Positions 26,591 through 36,222 are shown, numbered from the stretch's first letter. The stretch: 64,000 bases of DNA from CBDEUK01 sp965250225 (GCA_965250225.1 CBDFNQ010000030.1:1-64000), one strand, 5' to 3'. The notes: generated from the letters alone by a model not told the origin. Translations and numbers: made by a program.

Positions 26591-27496
26591 CTAGCCTTCA
26601 GGTGAATGGCTAATTGTAGATTTTGCCGTCAACCAGGCCGCGAGCATTACCAGACCACCGCCTAACCATTCCTGGCCTGTCATGATCTCCTGACTTAATA
26701 ATGCTGCTGAAATGGCACCAATCGGCACTTCAAATAAAAATAAGGTCGCTGATTGATGCAAAGGTAAATGCGTGACACCGTATTGCGCGAAAAAAGTCAT
26801 GGGGATCATACCGAAAATTCCCACCACTGCTGCCAACCATAAGGCATTAGAACTAAACTCAGGAATCTGAATAATCGTGGAACTCAATATCAAACCCATC
26901 AGAGTTATTACAATCACACCCACCCAGGACACTAACATTTTATAAATAATTGGCGTATCACCTATCTTACGCACCAGCACATTGGTGAGCGCAAAGGCAA
27001 AACCCGATGAAATCGCAAGCCAATCCGCATAAGCAAAATGAAAATCGAATTGATCATTCCACAACAAAACGATTGCTCCGAACAAGGCAAGCGAAAGATG
27101 GAAATAGGATTTTTTTGAAATTGGCTCATAGAAAAATAAACGCGACAGGATCACCGTCCACACTGGCGAGAGATAAAACAATAACAACACCCGCACTACC
27201 GTTCCTTCCAGCACCGCTAAAATAAAGGCAAGATTGGTCCAACCTGCGGCCAGTGCCAATGCGAACATCAACCACGGACAGCTCGGCCAGGGTTCTTTCT
27301 GACGAAACAGCAAGGGCACTACGACAAAAAATGCCGGGACATAGATTGCCAGGCTTGCCCATAAACCCGGCAAACCCATCTGCTCTAATAAACGTAATGG
27401 ATACCAGAGCAATGCCCACAAACTCGCCGCACCTAAACAGGCAAGGATTGCAAACAAATGATTTGAGCTATTGCTGGAATTATTTTTGGTCGACAT
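26591..27496 (-). CDS. EamA/DMT-family transporter
   Basis: This 301-residue protein has ten predicted membrane helices in two EamA repeats, as in the drug/metabolite exporter superfamily. The substrate cannot be told from sequence. It is divergent from dapC with an 83-base gap that must hold both promoters. Amino-acid or metabolite export would fit the amino-acid genes on both sides, but this is only contextual. Confidence 0.85.
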   Translation of the reverse strand: MSTKNNSSNSSNHLFAILACLGAASLWALLWYPLRLLEQMGLPGLWASLAIYVPAFFVVVPLLFRQKEPWPSCPWLMFALALAAGWTNLAFILAVLEGTVVRVLLLFYLSPVWTVILSRLFFYEPISKKSYFHLSLALFGAIVLLWNDQFDFHFAYADWLAISSGFAFALTNVLVRKIGDTPIIYKMLVSWVGVIVITLMGLILSSTIIQIPEFSSNALWLAAVVGIFGMIPMTFFAQYGVTHLPLHQSATLFLFEVPIGAISAALLSQEIMTGQEWLGGGLVMLAAWLTAKSTISHSPEG

Positions 27497-27579
27497 TTTA
27501 AGTTACTCTATACTAGCCGCCTGCCAACTGACAGGCACCTGGAAAAACTCTTTTAACTCAAGATGAAAAGAAAGTACAC

Positions 27580-28776
27580 GTGAACCCCGGACTCGATACA
27601 TTACACCCTTATCCATTTGAAAAACTGGCTGCGTTGACCGAAGGTCTGGCTATCAATCCGCAACGCTCTCGTATTAGTTTATCGATTGGTGAACCCAAAC
27701 ATAAAACACCGTCTTTTATTCTCGATAGCCTGAAAGCTAATCTGCATCAAGCGGCTATTTATCCAACCACTAAGGGCGTGGCAGAATTACGTGAAACCAT
27801 TACTTACTGGTTATGTCGGCGTTTTTCTTTACTCGAATCCACCATCAATCCTGAGACAAACGTATTGCCGGTCAATGGTACGCGTGAAGCAATCTTTGCC
27901 TTTAGCCAATGCGTGATCGACCCGAATGCCAACGCTCAGGTGTTAATGCCAAACCCTTTTTATCAAATCTATGAAGGTGCTGCTTTATTGGCCGGTGCTG
28001 AAGCAGTGTATCTGAATTGCAATGAAACCAATCGTTTCATCCCGGATTTTACCAAGGTTCCAGAATCAAGCTGGCAGAAATGTCAGTTGCTGTTTGTTTG
28101 CTCGCCGGGGAATCCGACTGGATCTGTTATCCCACAGGAAACCTATAACCAATTATTCGAACTCGCGGACAAATACAATTTCATCATTGCCGCCGACGAA
28201 TGTTATTCCGAAATTTATTTTGATGAAGCAAACCCACCTCTCGGCTTACTAGAAGCAGCGGCAAAATCTGGACGTGATGATTACAAACACTGCGTGGTAT
28301 TTCACAGTCTATCCAAACGCTCAAATGTACCGGGAATCCGTTCTGGTTTCATTGCCGGTGATGAAAACCTGATCCAGACCTTCTTATGTTACCGTACCTA
28401 TCATGGCTGCGCGATGGCACCCTACACCCAACTAGCAAGTATCGAAGCCTGGAAAGATGAGAATCACGTCGAAGAAAACCGTACTCTGTACCGGGGAAAA
28501 TTTGCAGCGGTATTGAAAATCCTCAAACCGATTATGGAGGTAGAACAACCCGATGCCAGTTTCTATCTTTGGCCCAAAACACCTATCTGCGATACAGAGT
28601 TTGCAAAATTACTGTTAAAGCAAGAGAATGTCGCCGTTTTACCCGGTAGCTATTTATCCAGAGACGTGGGCAACACCAATCCTGGAGCCAATCGCATACG
28701 CATTGCCCTGGTTGCAGAAATGAAGGAATGCATTGAAGCCGCTGAGCGAATTGCGGAAACGGTAAAACGACTATAA
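27580..28776 (+). CDS. dapC: Succinyldiaminopimelate transaminase
   Basis: DapC transfers an amino group to N-succinyl-2-amino-6-ketopimelate in the succinylase lysine pathway. The 398-residue class I aminotransferase starts at a GTG at 27580 and reads (M)NPGLDTLHPYPFEKLAALTE, characteristic of the proteobacterial DapC subgroup. The PLP lysine is in FHSLSKRSNVPGIRSGF, and the cofactor loop is PVNGTREAIFAF. dapD follows immediately, confirming the pathway. Confidence 0.92.
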   Translation: MNPGLDTLHPYPFEKLAALTEGLAINPQRSRISLSIGEPKHKTPSFILDSLKANLHQAAIYPTTKGVAELRETITYWLCRRFSLLESTINPETNVLPVNGTREAIFAFSQCVIDPNANAQVLMPNPFYQIYEGAALLAGAEAVYLNCNETNRFIPDFTKVPESSWQKCQLLFVCSPGNPTGSVIPQETYNQLFELADKYNFIIAADECYSEIYFDEANPPLGLLEAAAKSGRDDYKHCVVFHSLSKRSNVPGIRSGFIAGDENLIQTFLCYRTYHGCAMAPYTQLASIEAWKDENHVEENRTLYRGKFAAVLKILKPIMEVEQPDASFYLWPKTPICDTEFAKLLLKQENVAVLPGSYLSRDVGNTNPGANRIRIALVAEMKECIEAAERIAETVKRL

Positions 28777-28813
28777 GCTGAATCTAACATCAATATATAT
28801 GCAGGAAATGACA

Positions 28814-29638
28814 ATGAGTGAGTTTGAATCAATTATCAATGAACAGTTTGAAAGGCGTTCTGAGATCAACAGCGGTAATGCCAGTGATGAATTAAAAAAG
28901 GCGGTTGAAGATGTGATCTGGAATCTGGACTGTGGTAAATACCGGGTCGCTGAGAAAATAGACGACAAATGGATTACCCATCAATGGTTAAAAAAAGCCG
29001 TGTTACTATCTTTCCTGTTAAAAGAAAACTCTGTCATTCAAGGAGGCATCACCAACTACTTCGACAAGGTGCCGCTGAAGTTTTACGGTTATACCAAAAG
29101 TAACTTCCTCGATAACGGTGCACCTCGCATTGTACCTCCAGCGGTTGCTCGACGAGGCAGTTTCATTGCAAGCAATGTGGTTTGCATGCCCTCATATGTC
29201 AATATTGGTGCCTATGTGGATTCCGGCACCATGGTCGACACCTGGGTAACGGTCGGTTCCTGTGCCCAGATTGGTAAGAACGTACACTTGTCTGGCGGTG
29301 TCGGTATCGGTGGCGTTCTTGAACCCCTGCAAGCCAATCCAACCATTATTGAAGACAACTGTTTTATTGGCGCACGCTCTGAAGTCGTTGAAGGTGTGAT
29401 CGTCGGCGAAGGCGCGGTCATTTCAATGGGTGTCTACATTGGTCAAAGCACCAAGATCTTTAATCGCGAAACCGGTGAAGTCACATATGGCTATATCCCA
29501 CCGGGTTCTGTCGTAGTCTCCGGCAACCTGCCTTCCAAAGATGGAAGCTATAGCTTGTACTGTGCAGTGATCGTGAAACAAGTAGATGCAAAGACACGTA
29601 GCAAGGTTGGTATTAATGAATTATTACGGGATATTTAA
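28814..29638 (+). CDS. dapD: Tetrahydrodipicolinate N-succinyltransferase
   Basis: DapD succinylates tetrahydrodipicolinate. The start at the ATG at 28814 has AGGA eight bases before it and gives a 274-residue protein, the usual length; the frame could begin five codons earlier. The left-handed beta-helix is visible in hexapeptide-like runs (GAYVDSGTMVDTWVTVGSCA, GGVLEPLQANPTIIEDNCFI). It follows dapC by 37 bases in an operon. Confidence 0.95.
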   Translation: MSEFESIINEQFERRSEINSGNASDELKKAVEDVIWNLDCGKYRVAEKIDDKWITHQWLKKAVLLSFLLKENSVIQGGITNYFDKVPLKFYGYTKSNFLDNGAPRIVPPAVARRGSFIASNVVCMPSYVNIGAYVDSGTMVDTWVTVGSCAQIGKNVHLSGGVGIGGVLEPLQANPTIIEDNCFIGARSEVVEGVIVGEGAVISMGVYIGQSTKIFNRETGEVTYGYIPPGSVVVSGNLPSKDGSYSLYCAVIVKQVDAKTRSKVGINELLRDI

Positions 29639-29654
29639 TTTCTTAAATTTGTTC

Positions 29655-29695
29655 AAAATAAAAAAGATATAAGTTAAGTGGGGAATGTTATATCT
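29655..29695 (-). terminator. Convergent terminator between dapD and the disrupted lipoprotein gene
   Basis: AGATATAA pairs with TTATATCT around a 15-base loop. On the minus strand it is followed by TTTTTATTTTG, a U-rich tail, so it should end the leftward lipoprotein transcript. An A-rich tract precedes it on the plus strand, so termination of dapD is weaker. Confidence 0.55.
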
Positions 29696-29699
29696 GACT

Positions 29700-31154
29700 C
29701 TACTGATTGATACGCTGTCGGATAATATTCTCCATTTCATTAAGAACTACTGGATCTATCCATGGGTTTTCTCGGTATTCTTCGATCTTTTTAAGTTGTG
29801 GGCTAATATCCCATTTAGGCGTAAACCCTGCTCTTTCAGAGTCAGGGGCTAATATTCGACGAACCATCTCTGGATTTTTTGAAACAATAGCCCAAGTTAA
29901 TAACGAATAAGAAGGAGGCATTGCACCATTCTGTAAAAGCCAGTCGTAGAGATCGATCCTGCCAGCTCTAACCGCGTAAAAAACCGGAAGGTGCTTAAAT
30001 TCGTCTTTCTGATTTGGATCGCCTGAAATTAAATACTCCTGTCGAAACTCATCAAGACTCACATAACGTGTTCTTCGCATCTTATAAATATCGGTCTGAT
30101 TTGATCTATCTTCTGGCTCATAACCTCGATACCAAAGAAACTGTCGATACGCTTTTTCTTGTTCACCAATCGCGTGGTATGTATCTTCTAAATGTTTGAA
30201 TACGGCCGGCCACAGGCCATCTGTTCCACCTTCAATCAACCTTTCCATGAGCTTAATTTGTTTATTTCGCTCTTTTGGTGGCTGAAGAAGAAGCCGTTTC
30301 ATTTGAATATAACGGTTATGAGGATCTAACATAGATGCCTTTGCAAGAACTTCCAAATTTCGTATAGAATTTTCCTTCTCTCGAGTATATCCAGAAGCTC
30401 GAGTATCTCCTGCAGTATGGTCGAATGTAGTAACCGTAGGTATAAAAGGCACCCAACTATAAATCTGTGCTGCTGACTTAAAATCACCAGCCATTTCTGC
30501 TGCGTTTGCTGCAAACATCAATTTTTCACGGGTAGGTTCATAGTCATGTTTAAAATTAGGAGTATGAATATTAGAGTCAAAACGAACTTCGTTGAAAATT
30601 TTTACATATGGTTCTTCTATTATTTGTATTGTCTTATTTCGACGAAGAACGATCTTCTGAGCAGGAGGTTGTTTCCCTTTACGAACTTCGAATTGTACCT
30701 GTCCCGGAAAATAACCATAACGAAGCGCAGAATACTTAAGTTTTACAATGTCCGGCCTAGAAATATTCAGCTTTAGTATTTCATTCGTTTGTCCATGCTG
30801 ATTAGTCGGCAGGATTGTATTAAATCCGAAACCTGTACCAATTGTGCTTACATGAGCAGGGATAAAAAATGGACGCTCAGCATCAGCGAATTCAGCAATA
30901 TTTCTATATCTTTTTGTGACTCTATCAAGGTAGTTAAAAGAAATATCCGGAGGATTAGAAAGACCCGCCGTATACTGTTTTTTTATTCTTGGTATAACAA
31001 CGCGCCAGACCTCTGCATATGCAACAACGTTACCACTCTCATCAACAACCTTTATCTCAACTTTAATGTCCTTCTCTCAAGTTATTTCATATTCTGGAGT
31101 AGAATTGCACCCCGTGGAGATAGTGAGGCTCAACAACAAACCCACAATTCGCAT
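29700..31154 (-). pseudogene. Lipoprotein with ankyrin-like C-terminus, interrupted by one in-frame UGA
   Basis: A single frame encodes a lipoprotein signal (MRIVGLLLSLTISTGCNS) from 31154, then TPEYEIT, a TGA stop at 31077-31079, and then EKDIKVEIKVVDESGNVVAY and about 450 further residues to 29700. The part after the stop has no good start until a TTG at 30521. The segment from residue ~60 to 210 looks like beta-rich interaction sequence (RPDIVKLKYSALRYGYFPGQ). Two ankyrin-like repeats occur near the end (HLPVFYAVRAGRIDLYDWLL and YSLLTWAIVSKNPEMVRRIL). The reading frame is otherwise intact, so the stop is either a very recent mutation, a sequencing error or a readthrough site. I do not recognise the family. 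Confidence 0.7.
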
Positions 31155-31222
31155 CGGATGTTTCTCAAACATATCAGATACATATGTGATAAAATAAGTA
31201 AGGTCAGGTGCTACTATTCTTC

Positions 31223-31666
31223 TCATGATAGATGTTCCAAATCATCAAGATCCTTGTGCCGATTAGCTGCTTTTTTATTTTCTTTTAAATGTTTCAAACC
31301 AATTAAGTTGACATCAATATTTTCTATTTTTGTAATTATTCTGTCATCGTAACAAGCGTTAAATTCAACTCCGGATATTCCCGTCATAATTTCTATTCTT
31401 AATGGTGGATGTCCCATGCGGATAATTTTATCTTTGTCGAGGAACAAACTTTCTGTAATTTCCGGGTCATCAAAACCAAAATCATTCAGTGTTTTTGTGA
31501 TTTTTAACGCGTTTTCGGAATCGATTGCAATCCATACATCCAGATCAATTGTGGCACGTGGGTAGCCATGATAACCGACGGCATAGCCGCCAATTAATAG
31601 ATACTCGACCTTATTTTCGTTCAGCAACTTCAAAAACTCTTTGAAGTCGGGTGGTAACTGGATCAT
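31223..31666 (-). CDS. Nucleotidyltransferase of the AbiEii/MNT-like fold
   Basis: The 147-residue protein has the nucleotidyltransferase core GGYAVGYHGYPRATIDLDVW: a Gly-rich turn followed by the metal-binding D-L-D pair. A third acidic residue may be in PLRIEIMTG. Such proteins transfer nucleotides to protein or tRNA substrates and often act as toxins or antitoxins. It overlaps the upstream 77-residue gene by 56 bases. Toxin-antitoxin function is plausible but unproved. Confidence 0.75.
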   Translation of the reverse strand: MIQLPPDFKEFLKLLNENKVEYLLIGGYAVGYHGYPRATIDLDVWIAIDSENALKITKTLNDFGFDDPEITESLFLDKDKIIRMGHPPLRIEIMTGISGVEFNACYDDRIITKIENIDVNLIGLKHLKENKKAANRHKDLDDLEHLS

Positions 31667-31844
31667 AGCCGTAGAGAATTTGCCGCATTAGTTCAAGAGA
31701 CTGTAGTCGATCTGTTGGAGTCTTTTTGAGCCAATAGTGTATTTCATCAGATGCATCCGTTAATGAAGCAACAGACATAGAATTTTTATCCATTGAAACA
31801 TCAGACTGATTCATTGATAGTGTAATTTTAGATTTGTCCTTCAT
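31611..31844 (-). CDS. Small partner protein upstream of the nucleotidyltransferase
   Basis: This 77-residue protein has a polar start and a conserved-looking helical tail (YWLKKTPTDRLQSLELMRQI then LYGYDPVTTRLQRVFEVAER). Similar tails precede nucleotidyltransferase genes in other bacteria as I recall, suggesting a two-gene module. The 56-base overlap with its neighbour implies coupled translation. No DNA-binding motif is evident. Antitoxin is a guess from arrangement. Confidence 0.6.
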   Translation of the reverse strand: MKDKSKITLSMNQSDVSMDKNSMSVASLTDASDEIHYWLKKTPTDRLQSLELMRQILYGYDPVTTRLQRVFEVAERK

Positions 31845-31874
31845 TATGTCAATGCATGGAGAATGTCGTGGATA

Positions 31875-32240
31875 TTATACTATAAATTGCGCTATCCCAT
31901 CACGAAATGACCAGTCAATATCATGGTTTTCAACGATTGTAATTAATACATTTTCCTTTGGGATGCCTGGATCTTTCGCCAGATTCTCAACCACTTTTTT
32001 ATAGAACGCTTGTTTTGCTTTATTCGAACGACCAGCTCGCATAATTAAAGACATCATAACTCTATCACCATCTCTTTCCTGAAGTTGCAGGCAATGCGGT
32101 TCAAGCTCATGGATAATTTGATATCGATCATCATCAGGAAAAGCCATGGTTTCGATAACAGCTGAATTAATGCTATCACCTATAGCTTTAATATAGTCAG
32201 GTGATTTACCTTTTAAGATTGAAATATTAACTAATGGCAT
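31875..32240 (-). CDS. Tautomerase-superfamily protein
   Basis: The 121-residue protein begins MPLVNISILKGKSPDYIKAI, giving the catalytic Pro1 after Met removal. A GGAGAAAGAA site precedes the ATG. Length suggests the malonate-semialdehyde-decarboxylase-like or CHMI-like subgroup rather than the short 4-oxalocrotonate enzymes. The substrate is unknown. It stands alone between the nucleotidyltransferase pair and the ovothiol operon. Confidence 0.82.
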   Translation of the reverse strand: MPLVNISILKGKSPDYIKAIGDSINSAVIETMAFPDDDRYQIIHELEPHCLQLQERDGDRVMMSLIMRAGRSNKAKQAFYKKVVENLAKDPGIPKENVLITIVENHDIDWSFRDGIAQFIV

Positions 32241-32355
32241 TTCTTTCTCCGTATAAGTTGTAATTTATTATTCTCAATTCTTTATTCATTATAAAAAAAC
32301 AAGTAGAACCAGGTACTACTGTTCTCCTCACCATAGATATTCCAGATCCTCATAT

Positions 32356-32919
32356 CTAATTGTCAGCTTCTGTCCGGACTATTGATAAACTCAGTGCATC
32401 TGCCCATTGCTTGCAGCGCAACTGCAATTGTGGTGAATCTTGATGAGAATAAATTTTAAAACAGCGCTCCGTACGAGGATGGTTAAGCTTGATGACCTGT
32501 ACGGTATAAAATTGTCTGCCATATCTATTAAGATATGATAGTTGTTCTTCACACCAACAAATATTTTGATAATATTGTACAGGTTCTCGCCAAAGTATCT
32601 GGGATCCATCGGAACATTGAATATAGCTGCCATCGACAAGGTAAACTCTTTTGTTTTTTTTGCGTCTCCATAAAACCAGGGAAGACCATCCCAGAAAAAA
32701 CAATGCGGCTAGAGAGAAAGCGACAACAGCAAATAGCGTAACATCCCGGTCTTGCACCGGATCTGTCTGGTGATTAATTAATGCGTTGGCAAAACCTGCG
32801 ATCAAGCACAAACAAATAATGAAGCAAGTAAGTAAAGCGAAAAACTCGAATTTTTCAGGGTCATGTGTAACGCTTAAATTTGAGACGATACCCGGTTCAT
32901 GTTTAGAAGAATCCATCAT
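32356..32919 (-). CDS. Two-helix membrane protein, third gene of the ovothiol operon
   Basis: This 187-residue protein has membrane helices near residues 27-50 and 62-84 and a cytoplasmic C-terminal domain of about 95 residues rich in Tyr, Trp and Cys (CSDGSQILWREPVQYYQNIC). The tail begins with a basic WRRKKNKR anchor and is beta-strand rich; a PH-like fold is possible. I do not recognise the family. It begins 12 bases after ovoB and is therefore almost certainly in the same operon. A role in ovothiol transport, sensing or regulation is an inference from that position only. Confidence 0.7.
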   Translation of the reverse strand: MMDSSKHEPGIVSNLSVTHDPEKFEFFALLTCFIICLCLIAGFANALINHQTDPVQDRDVTLFAVVAFSLAALFFLGWSSLVLWRRKKNKRVYLVDGSYIQCSDGSQILWREPVQYYQNICWCEEQLSYLNRYGRQFYTVQVIKLNHPRTERCFKIYSHQDSPQLQLRCKQWADALSLSIVRTEADN

Positions 32920-32931
32920 AGTATACCACCA

Positions 32932-34029
32932 TCAAACAAGAAATTGATAGTGATCGGTTTGATGTGCATATCCAAAACCTAATCTAAAACCATTTACAGT
33001 ACTAAGAAATAATTCGTCTGGCAATACCATGAGATTTTTAGAACGGATTAATTGATCACAATATTCAGTAGCCGTTTGTTCACCATGTAGAATAGGAAAG
33101 GCTGTACATCCTGCCTGTGGTTTTATTAGCTTGAATTTAGCCTGTCTTTGTTCCATAAAATTAACAAGCTGTTTTAAATGTCCTAAAATCAGTTTTCGAT
33201 TTCTTTGCCAGATTGTTTCGTAATGCGGTAGTACCTGTAATACCAGTTGTTCGTCCAGCAAGCTATTACAAATGGAGAGATAGTCTTTGACCTCCAATGC
33301 ACGTTCAAGTATTGCTTTGTCCTGGCAACTGATCCATCCAATTCTTATTGCAGGCAATGCAAATGCTTTTGACATCACACTAATACTGAGTGCTTTCGGA
33401 TAAGCATCTACAATTGCAGGCAAGCGGTCTACTGGATCGTGCTCCAGACCGCGAAACACTTCGTCGGATAATATCCAGCAATTATTGTTATCACATATTT
33501 TTATGATCTGAAATAATTGTTCTTTACTGATCATAGACCCTGTCGGGTTGTGGGGATAATTCAATGCGAGTAACTTGCAACCAGACTTGATTGCATCTTC
33601 AATCTTATTAATATCGAGGCGCCATTCATCTTCTACCTGTAGCAGGATAAACTGAATATCACAGTTCAGATCACGAGCTGTATTGATCAAAGGTTCAAAG
33701 ATTGGGGTGATCGCTACTACCTTATCACCCGGTTCCAACAAGGCATGCATAGAACAATAAATAGCTTCTTGTGCACCGGTAAAGGTTGCTATGTGATTTG
33801 AATCTTTGTGATCATATAGTGCCGCAATTGCAGTTCTTAATAATTCATCGCCGCAGGTTGTTGTGTACCCAAGTTCTTTCTGCGGATCAAAAATATTTTC
33901 GGTACTACCAATGATCACTTCCAGCTCAGCCAGTGTGAATGGCTGAGGATTCGATTGAGAAATGACAGTGGGTGAAAACGATTCCCACTGTTTGTAATAC
34001 TGATTGATTAAGGAAGGTGCAAATCGCAT
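32932..34029 (-). CDS. ovoB: OvoB-like PLP-dependent sulfoxide lyase
   Basis: The 365-residue fold-type I PLP protein resembles class I aminotransferases, with the lysine in SVMSKAFALPAIRIGW and the cofactor segments TGAQEAIYCSMHALL and NYPHNPTGS. The gene overlaps ovoA by 22 bases, so translation is coupled. In ovothiol synthesis OvoB cleaves the cysteine-histidine sulfoxide made by OvoA to 5-thiohistidine. Simple aminotransferase function is the alternative, but the overlap with ovoA supports OvoB. Confidence 0.8.
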   Translation of the reverse strand: MRFAPSLINQYYKQWESFSPTVISQSNPQPFTLAELEVIIGSTENIFDPQKELGYTTTCGDELLRTAIAALYDHKDSNHIATFTGAQEAIYCSMHALLEPGDKVVAITPIFEPLINTARDLNCDIQFILLQVEDEWRLDINKIEDAIKSGCKLLALNYPHNPTGSMISKEQLFQIIKICDNNNCWILSDEVFRGLEHDPVDRLPAIVDAYPKALSISVMSKAFALPAIRIGWISCQDKAILERALEVKDYLSICNSLLDEQLVLQVLPHYETIWQRNRKLILGHLKQLVNFMEQRQAKFKLIKPQAGCTAFPILHGEQTATEYCDQLIRSKNLMVLPDELFLSTVNGFRLGFGYAHQTDHYQFLV

Positions 34030-36131
34030 TTTTTCCAGACTGACATTTGTGCGACGGTATGTTGATGTTTGCGTGCTGTCTCTCTAATGACAAATGGAAT
34101 ATCGATGGGATCACAGAACGCTTCGAAATGTTCTTTCAACACATGATGCAAACCATCCAGCGTTGTCATGTTTTCACCGTTGATTTTGTAGCCCCCAAGC
34201 CATTGAGGTTTCTCAGTATATTCTTCCAGCCAGGTATAGGGCGAGGTGATCACTAATAAGCCGCCAGCACGTATGCGTTGATGAATTGATTTTAAAAATT
34301 TAGCCGGTTCATACAAACGGTCGATCAAATTTCCAGCAAACACCAGATCATAATCTTTATGAACCGGTTTCAGATTGCAGGCATCACCTTGACTGAAATG
34401 AACCCTGTCCGCTGTTTTATGCAACTCCAGTCCTTCAAGACTGGCTTGTTTGAGAGTGCTTAGTTCACCTTCATCCATGATCAGGTAACGTAAATATCCG
34501 TGTTCACGTAAGCTCAATGCATTATGAATAAAGCGGGTCGAAAAATCCACGGCATCAACATGCGGAATTTTCCTGGCTAACTCAAAACTACTGCGTCCTA
34601 CGGCACAACCGAGATCAAAAGCTCGTTCAAACTGTTGATCCCCAGCAATTTCAAATATGGTATCGATACAGGCCTTTGGATAATTCTTAACAGAAAAATA
34701 TTCATCGCCATAATGAAACTCAAGATATTGTGAAATAAACTCATCGGTTTCATAACTGTTGAAGGTTTGATCAATCTTTTCTCTCGATTCAACATAACGG
34801 AATCCAGCATGCTGGTAAAAATGTCGGCGGAAAGCATAACGACTATCTCGATGGACCTCGTTGCCAGTAGAGATCCAGCTACCACCTTTGATCAAATTAT
34901 GTCGCCCATCAAAGGTCGGAATAGAAAAATCATCGTAAGCCGGATGCACATGGAAACCATTAAGTCCATCAATAGCTGTTTCCGTCCATTGCCAGACATT
35001 ACCAATAATATCGCCGAATTGATCGTGCATAAAACTGTTCACTGGCGATGAGGATGCCCAGTATTCAAGATTAATATTACCCGGTGCCTTGATCCACTCG
35101 GTATGATCTTTGTCGATATTCAGATCATAAAGTCGATACCACTCTGCCTCACTGGGTAAACGGATTTGTTTATCAGTACGCGCGGACAACCAGTTACAGA
35201 ATGCTTTTGCTTCGTGAAAATTCACATCAGCAGGCCAATCCCATGGCATGTTGATCTCTTCCAGCATGCTTCGATAACGGTAAGTACCATCATTACTTTT
35301 AATCCAGAAAACAGGGTGAGTAACTTTTTTATATTGGTTCCACTCCCAGCCTTCTTCTGACCACCAACATTCAAATTGATAACCTTCGTCTTTAACAAAA
35401 GCCAAAAATTCTTTGTTACTGACCAGAAAGCGGCTGGCTTTGAAGCTTGCAATATCAGTTGTTAATGATCCGTACTCGTTGTCCCAGCCATAGGTGTTGG
35501 AAGGTTTTGAGCGTCCCTGTTGGACCTTGCCACCAGTAACATCGACTAATTGATTATCCGGTGCAGGACCCTGTTGCGTGCATTTGCAGATTGGCCAATC
35601 AATGTGAGGTGTTACTGATTCAATAGGTAATTGTCTGATCAAAACAGACGATGTCTCCAGGTGGATCCGTTCATGTTCGATCCCCATTAGAATGATCCAG
35701 AATGGATCCTGCCATTGAATCGGTAAGGACAGAGGCATAGTGTCGATGAGTTCATCAACCAGTGCACGAACTTCCTTTCTGTAGTGACGAACTTCATCCA
35801 CGGTTGGCCAATCATAATTCTTTTCATCCAGATCATCCCATGACATTTCATCAACACCGATAGCCATCATGGATTCCATGTCCGGGCTTATCCGTTGATC
35901 AATGATTTTTGAAACAACTAACTTATTAATAAAAAAAGTAGCTGTATGTCCATAATAAAAAACAAGTGGATGACGCAGTGACTCAGGACGCTCATAAAAC
36001 ACCGAATCATCTTTGAGTGTTGTATATAAAGATTCATATTGATCGCAGGTCGCATGAAAATATTCACGTATTTCTTTACGCTTTTGATCGGCCTCACCGG
36101 CATCTATGATTGGAGTTTTGTATGTTTGCAT
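34008..36131 (-). CDS. ovoA: OvoA: 5-histidylcysteine sulfoxide synthase fused to 4-mercaptohistidine N-methyltransferase
   Basis: The 707-residue protein has three parts: a DinB-like iron-binding domain (residues ~20-170), an FGE/sulfatase-modifying-like domain (~195-465), and a SAM-dependent methyltransferase (~475-700). The iron ligands are visible as H62 (YYGHTATF) and H153/H157 in the HX3HXE motif HERIHLE. The SAM motif is FDLGCAVGRSSFELA. Three-domain architecture and length match OvoA and exclude EgtB, which lacks the methyltransferase. It joins cysteine and histidine through oxygen and later methylates the imidazole to give ovothiol A, an antioxidant. Confidence 0.92.
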   Translation of the reverse strand: MQTYKTPIIDAGEADQKRKEIREYFHATCDQYESLYTTLKDDSVFYERPESLRHPLVFYYGHTATFFINKLVVSKIIDQRISPDMESMMAIGVDEMSWDDLDEKNYDWPTVDEVRHYRKEVRALVDELIDTMPLSLPIQWQDPFWIILMGIEHERIHLETSSVLIRQLPIESVTPHIDWPICKCTQQGPAPDNQLVDVTGGKVQQGRSKPSNTYGWDNEYGSLTTDIASFKASRFLVSNKEFLAFVKDEGYQFECWWSEEGWEWNQYKKVTHPVFWIKSNDGTYRYRSMLEEINMPWDWPADVNFHEAKAFCNWLSARTDKQIRLPSEAEWYRLYDLNIDKDHTEWIKAPGNINLEYWASSSPVNSFMHDQFGDIIGNVWQWTETAIDGLNGFHVHPAYDDFSIPTFDGRHNLIKGGSWISTGNEVHRDSRYAFRRHFYQHAGFRYVESREKIDQTFNSYETDEFISQYLEFHYGDEYFSVKNYPKACIDTIFEIAGDQQFERAFDLGCAVGRSSFELARKIPHVDAVDFSTRFIHNALSLREHGYLRYLIMDEGELSTLKQASLEGLELHKTADRVHFSQGDACNLKPVHKDYDLVFAGNLIDRLYEPAKFLKSIHQRIRAGGLLVITSPYTWLEEYTEKPQWLGGYKINGENMTTLDGLHHVLKEHFEAFCDPIDIPFVIRETARKHQHTVAQMSVWKKCDLHLP

Positions 36132-36222
36132 AAAAATATATTAATTAAATAGTTTTCGATAAGGTTTTTTATAACACTAAGCTCGCATAAAATTGTTCAC
36201 TGTAAACAAACGTGCTTTGAAA

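Noticed and set aside
29700..30521. Treating the 273-codon frame with a TTG start as the complete gene
   Set aside because: The same frame continues upstream for over 180 codons of plausible protein to a UGA, beyond which a lipoprotein signal peptide is in frame.
31077..31079. UGA as a selenocysteine codon
   Set aside because: No SECIS-like hairpin was evident directly after it and the surrounding sequence is not a redox motif.
30789..31352. 187-codon plus-strand open frame
   Set aside because: It is antisense to the disrupted lipoprotein gene and the nucleotidyltransferase, both of which have recognisable protein sequence; composition is that of a shadow frame.
34008..36131. Calling this EgtB (ergothioneine)
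   Set aside because: A C-terminal methyltransferase domain and an adjacent PLP lyase identify OvoA rather than EgtB.
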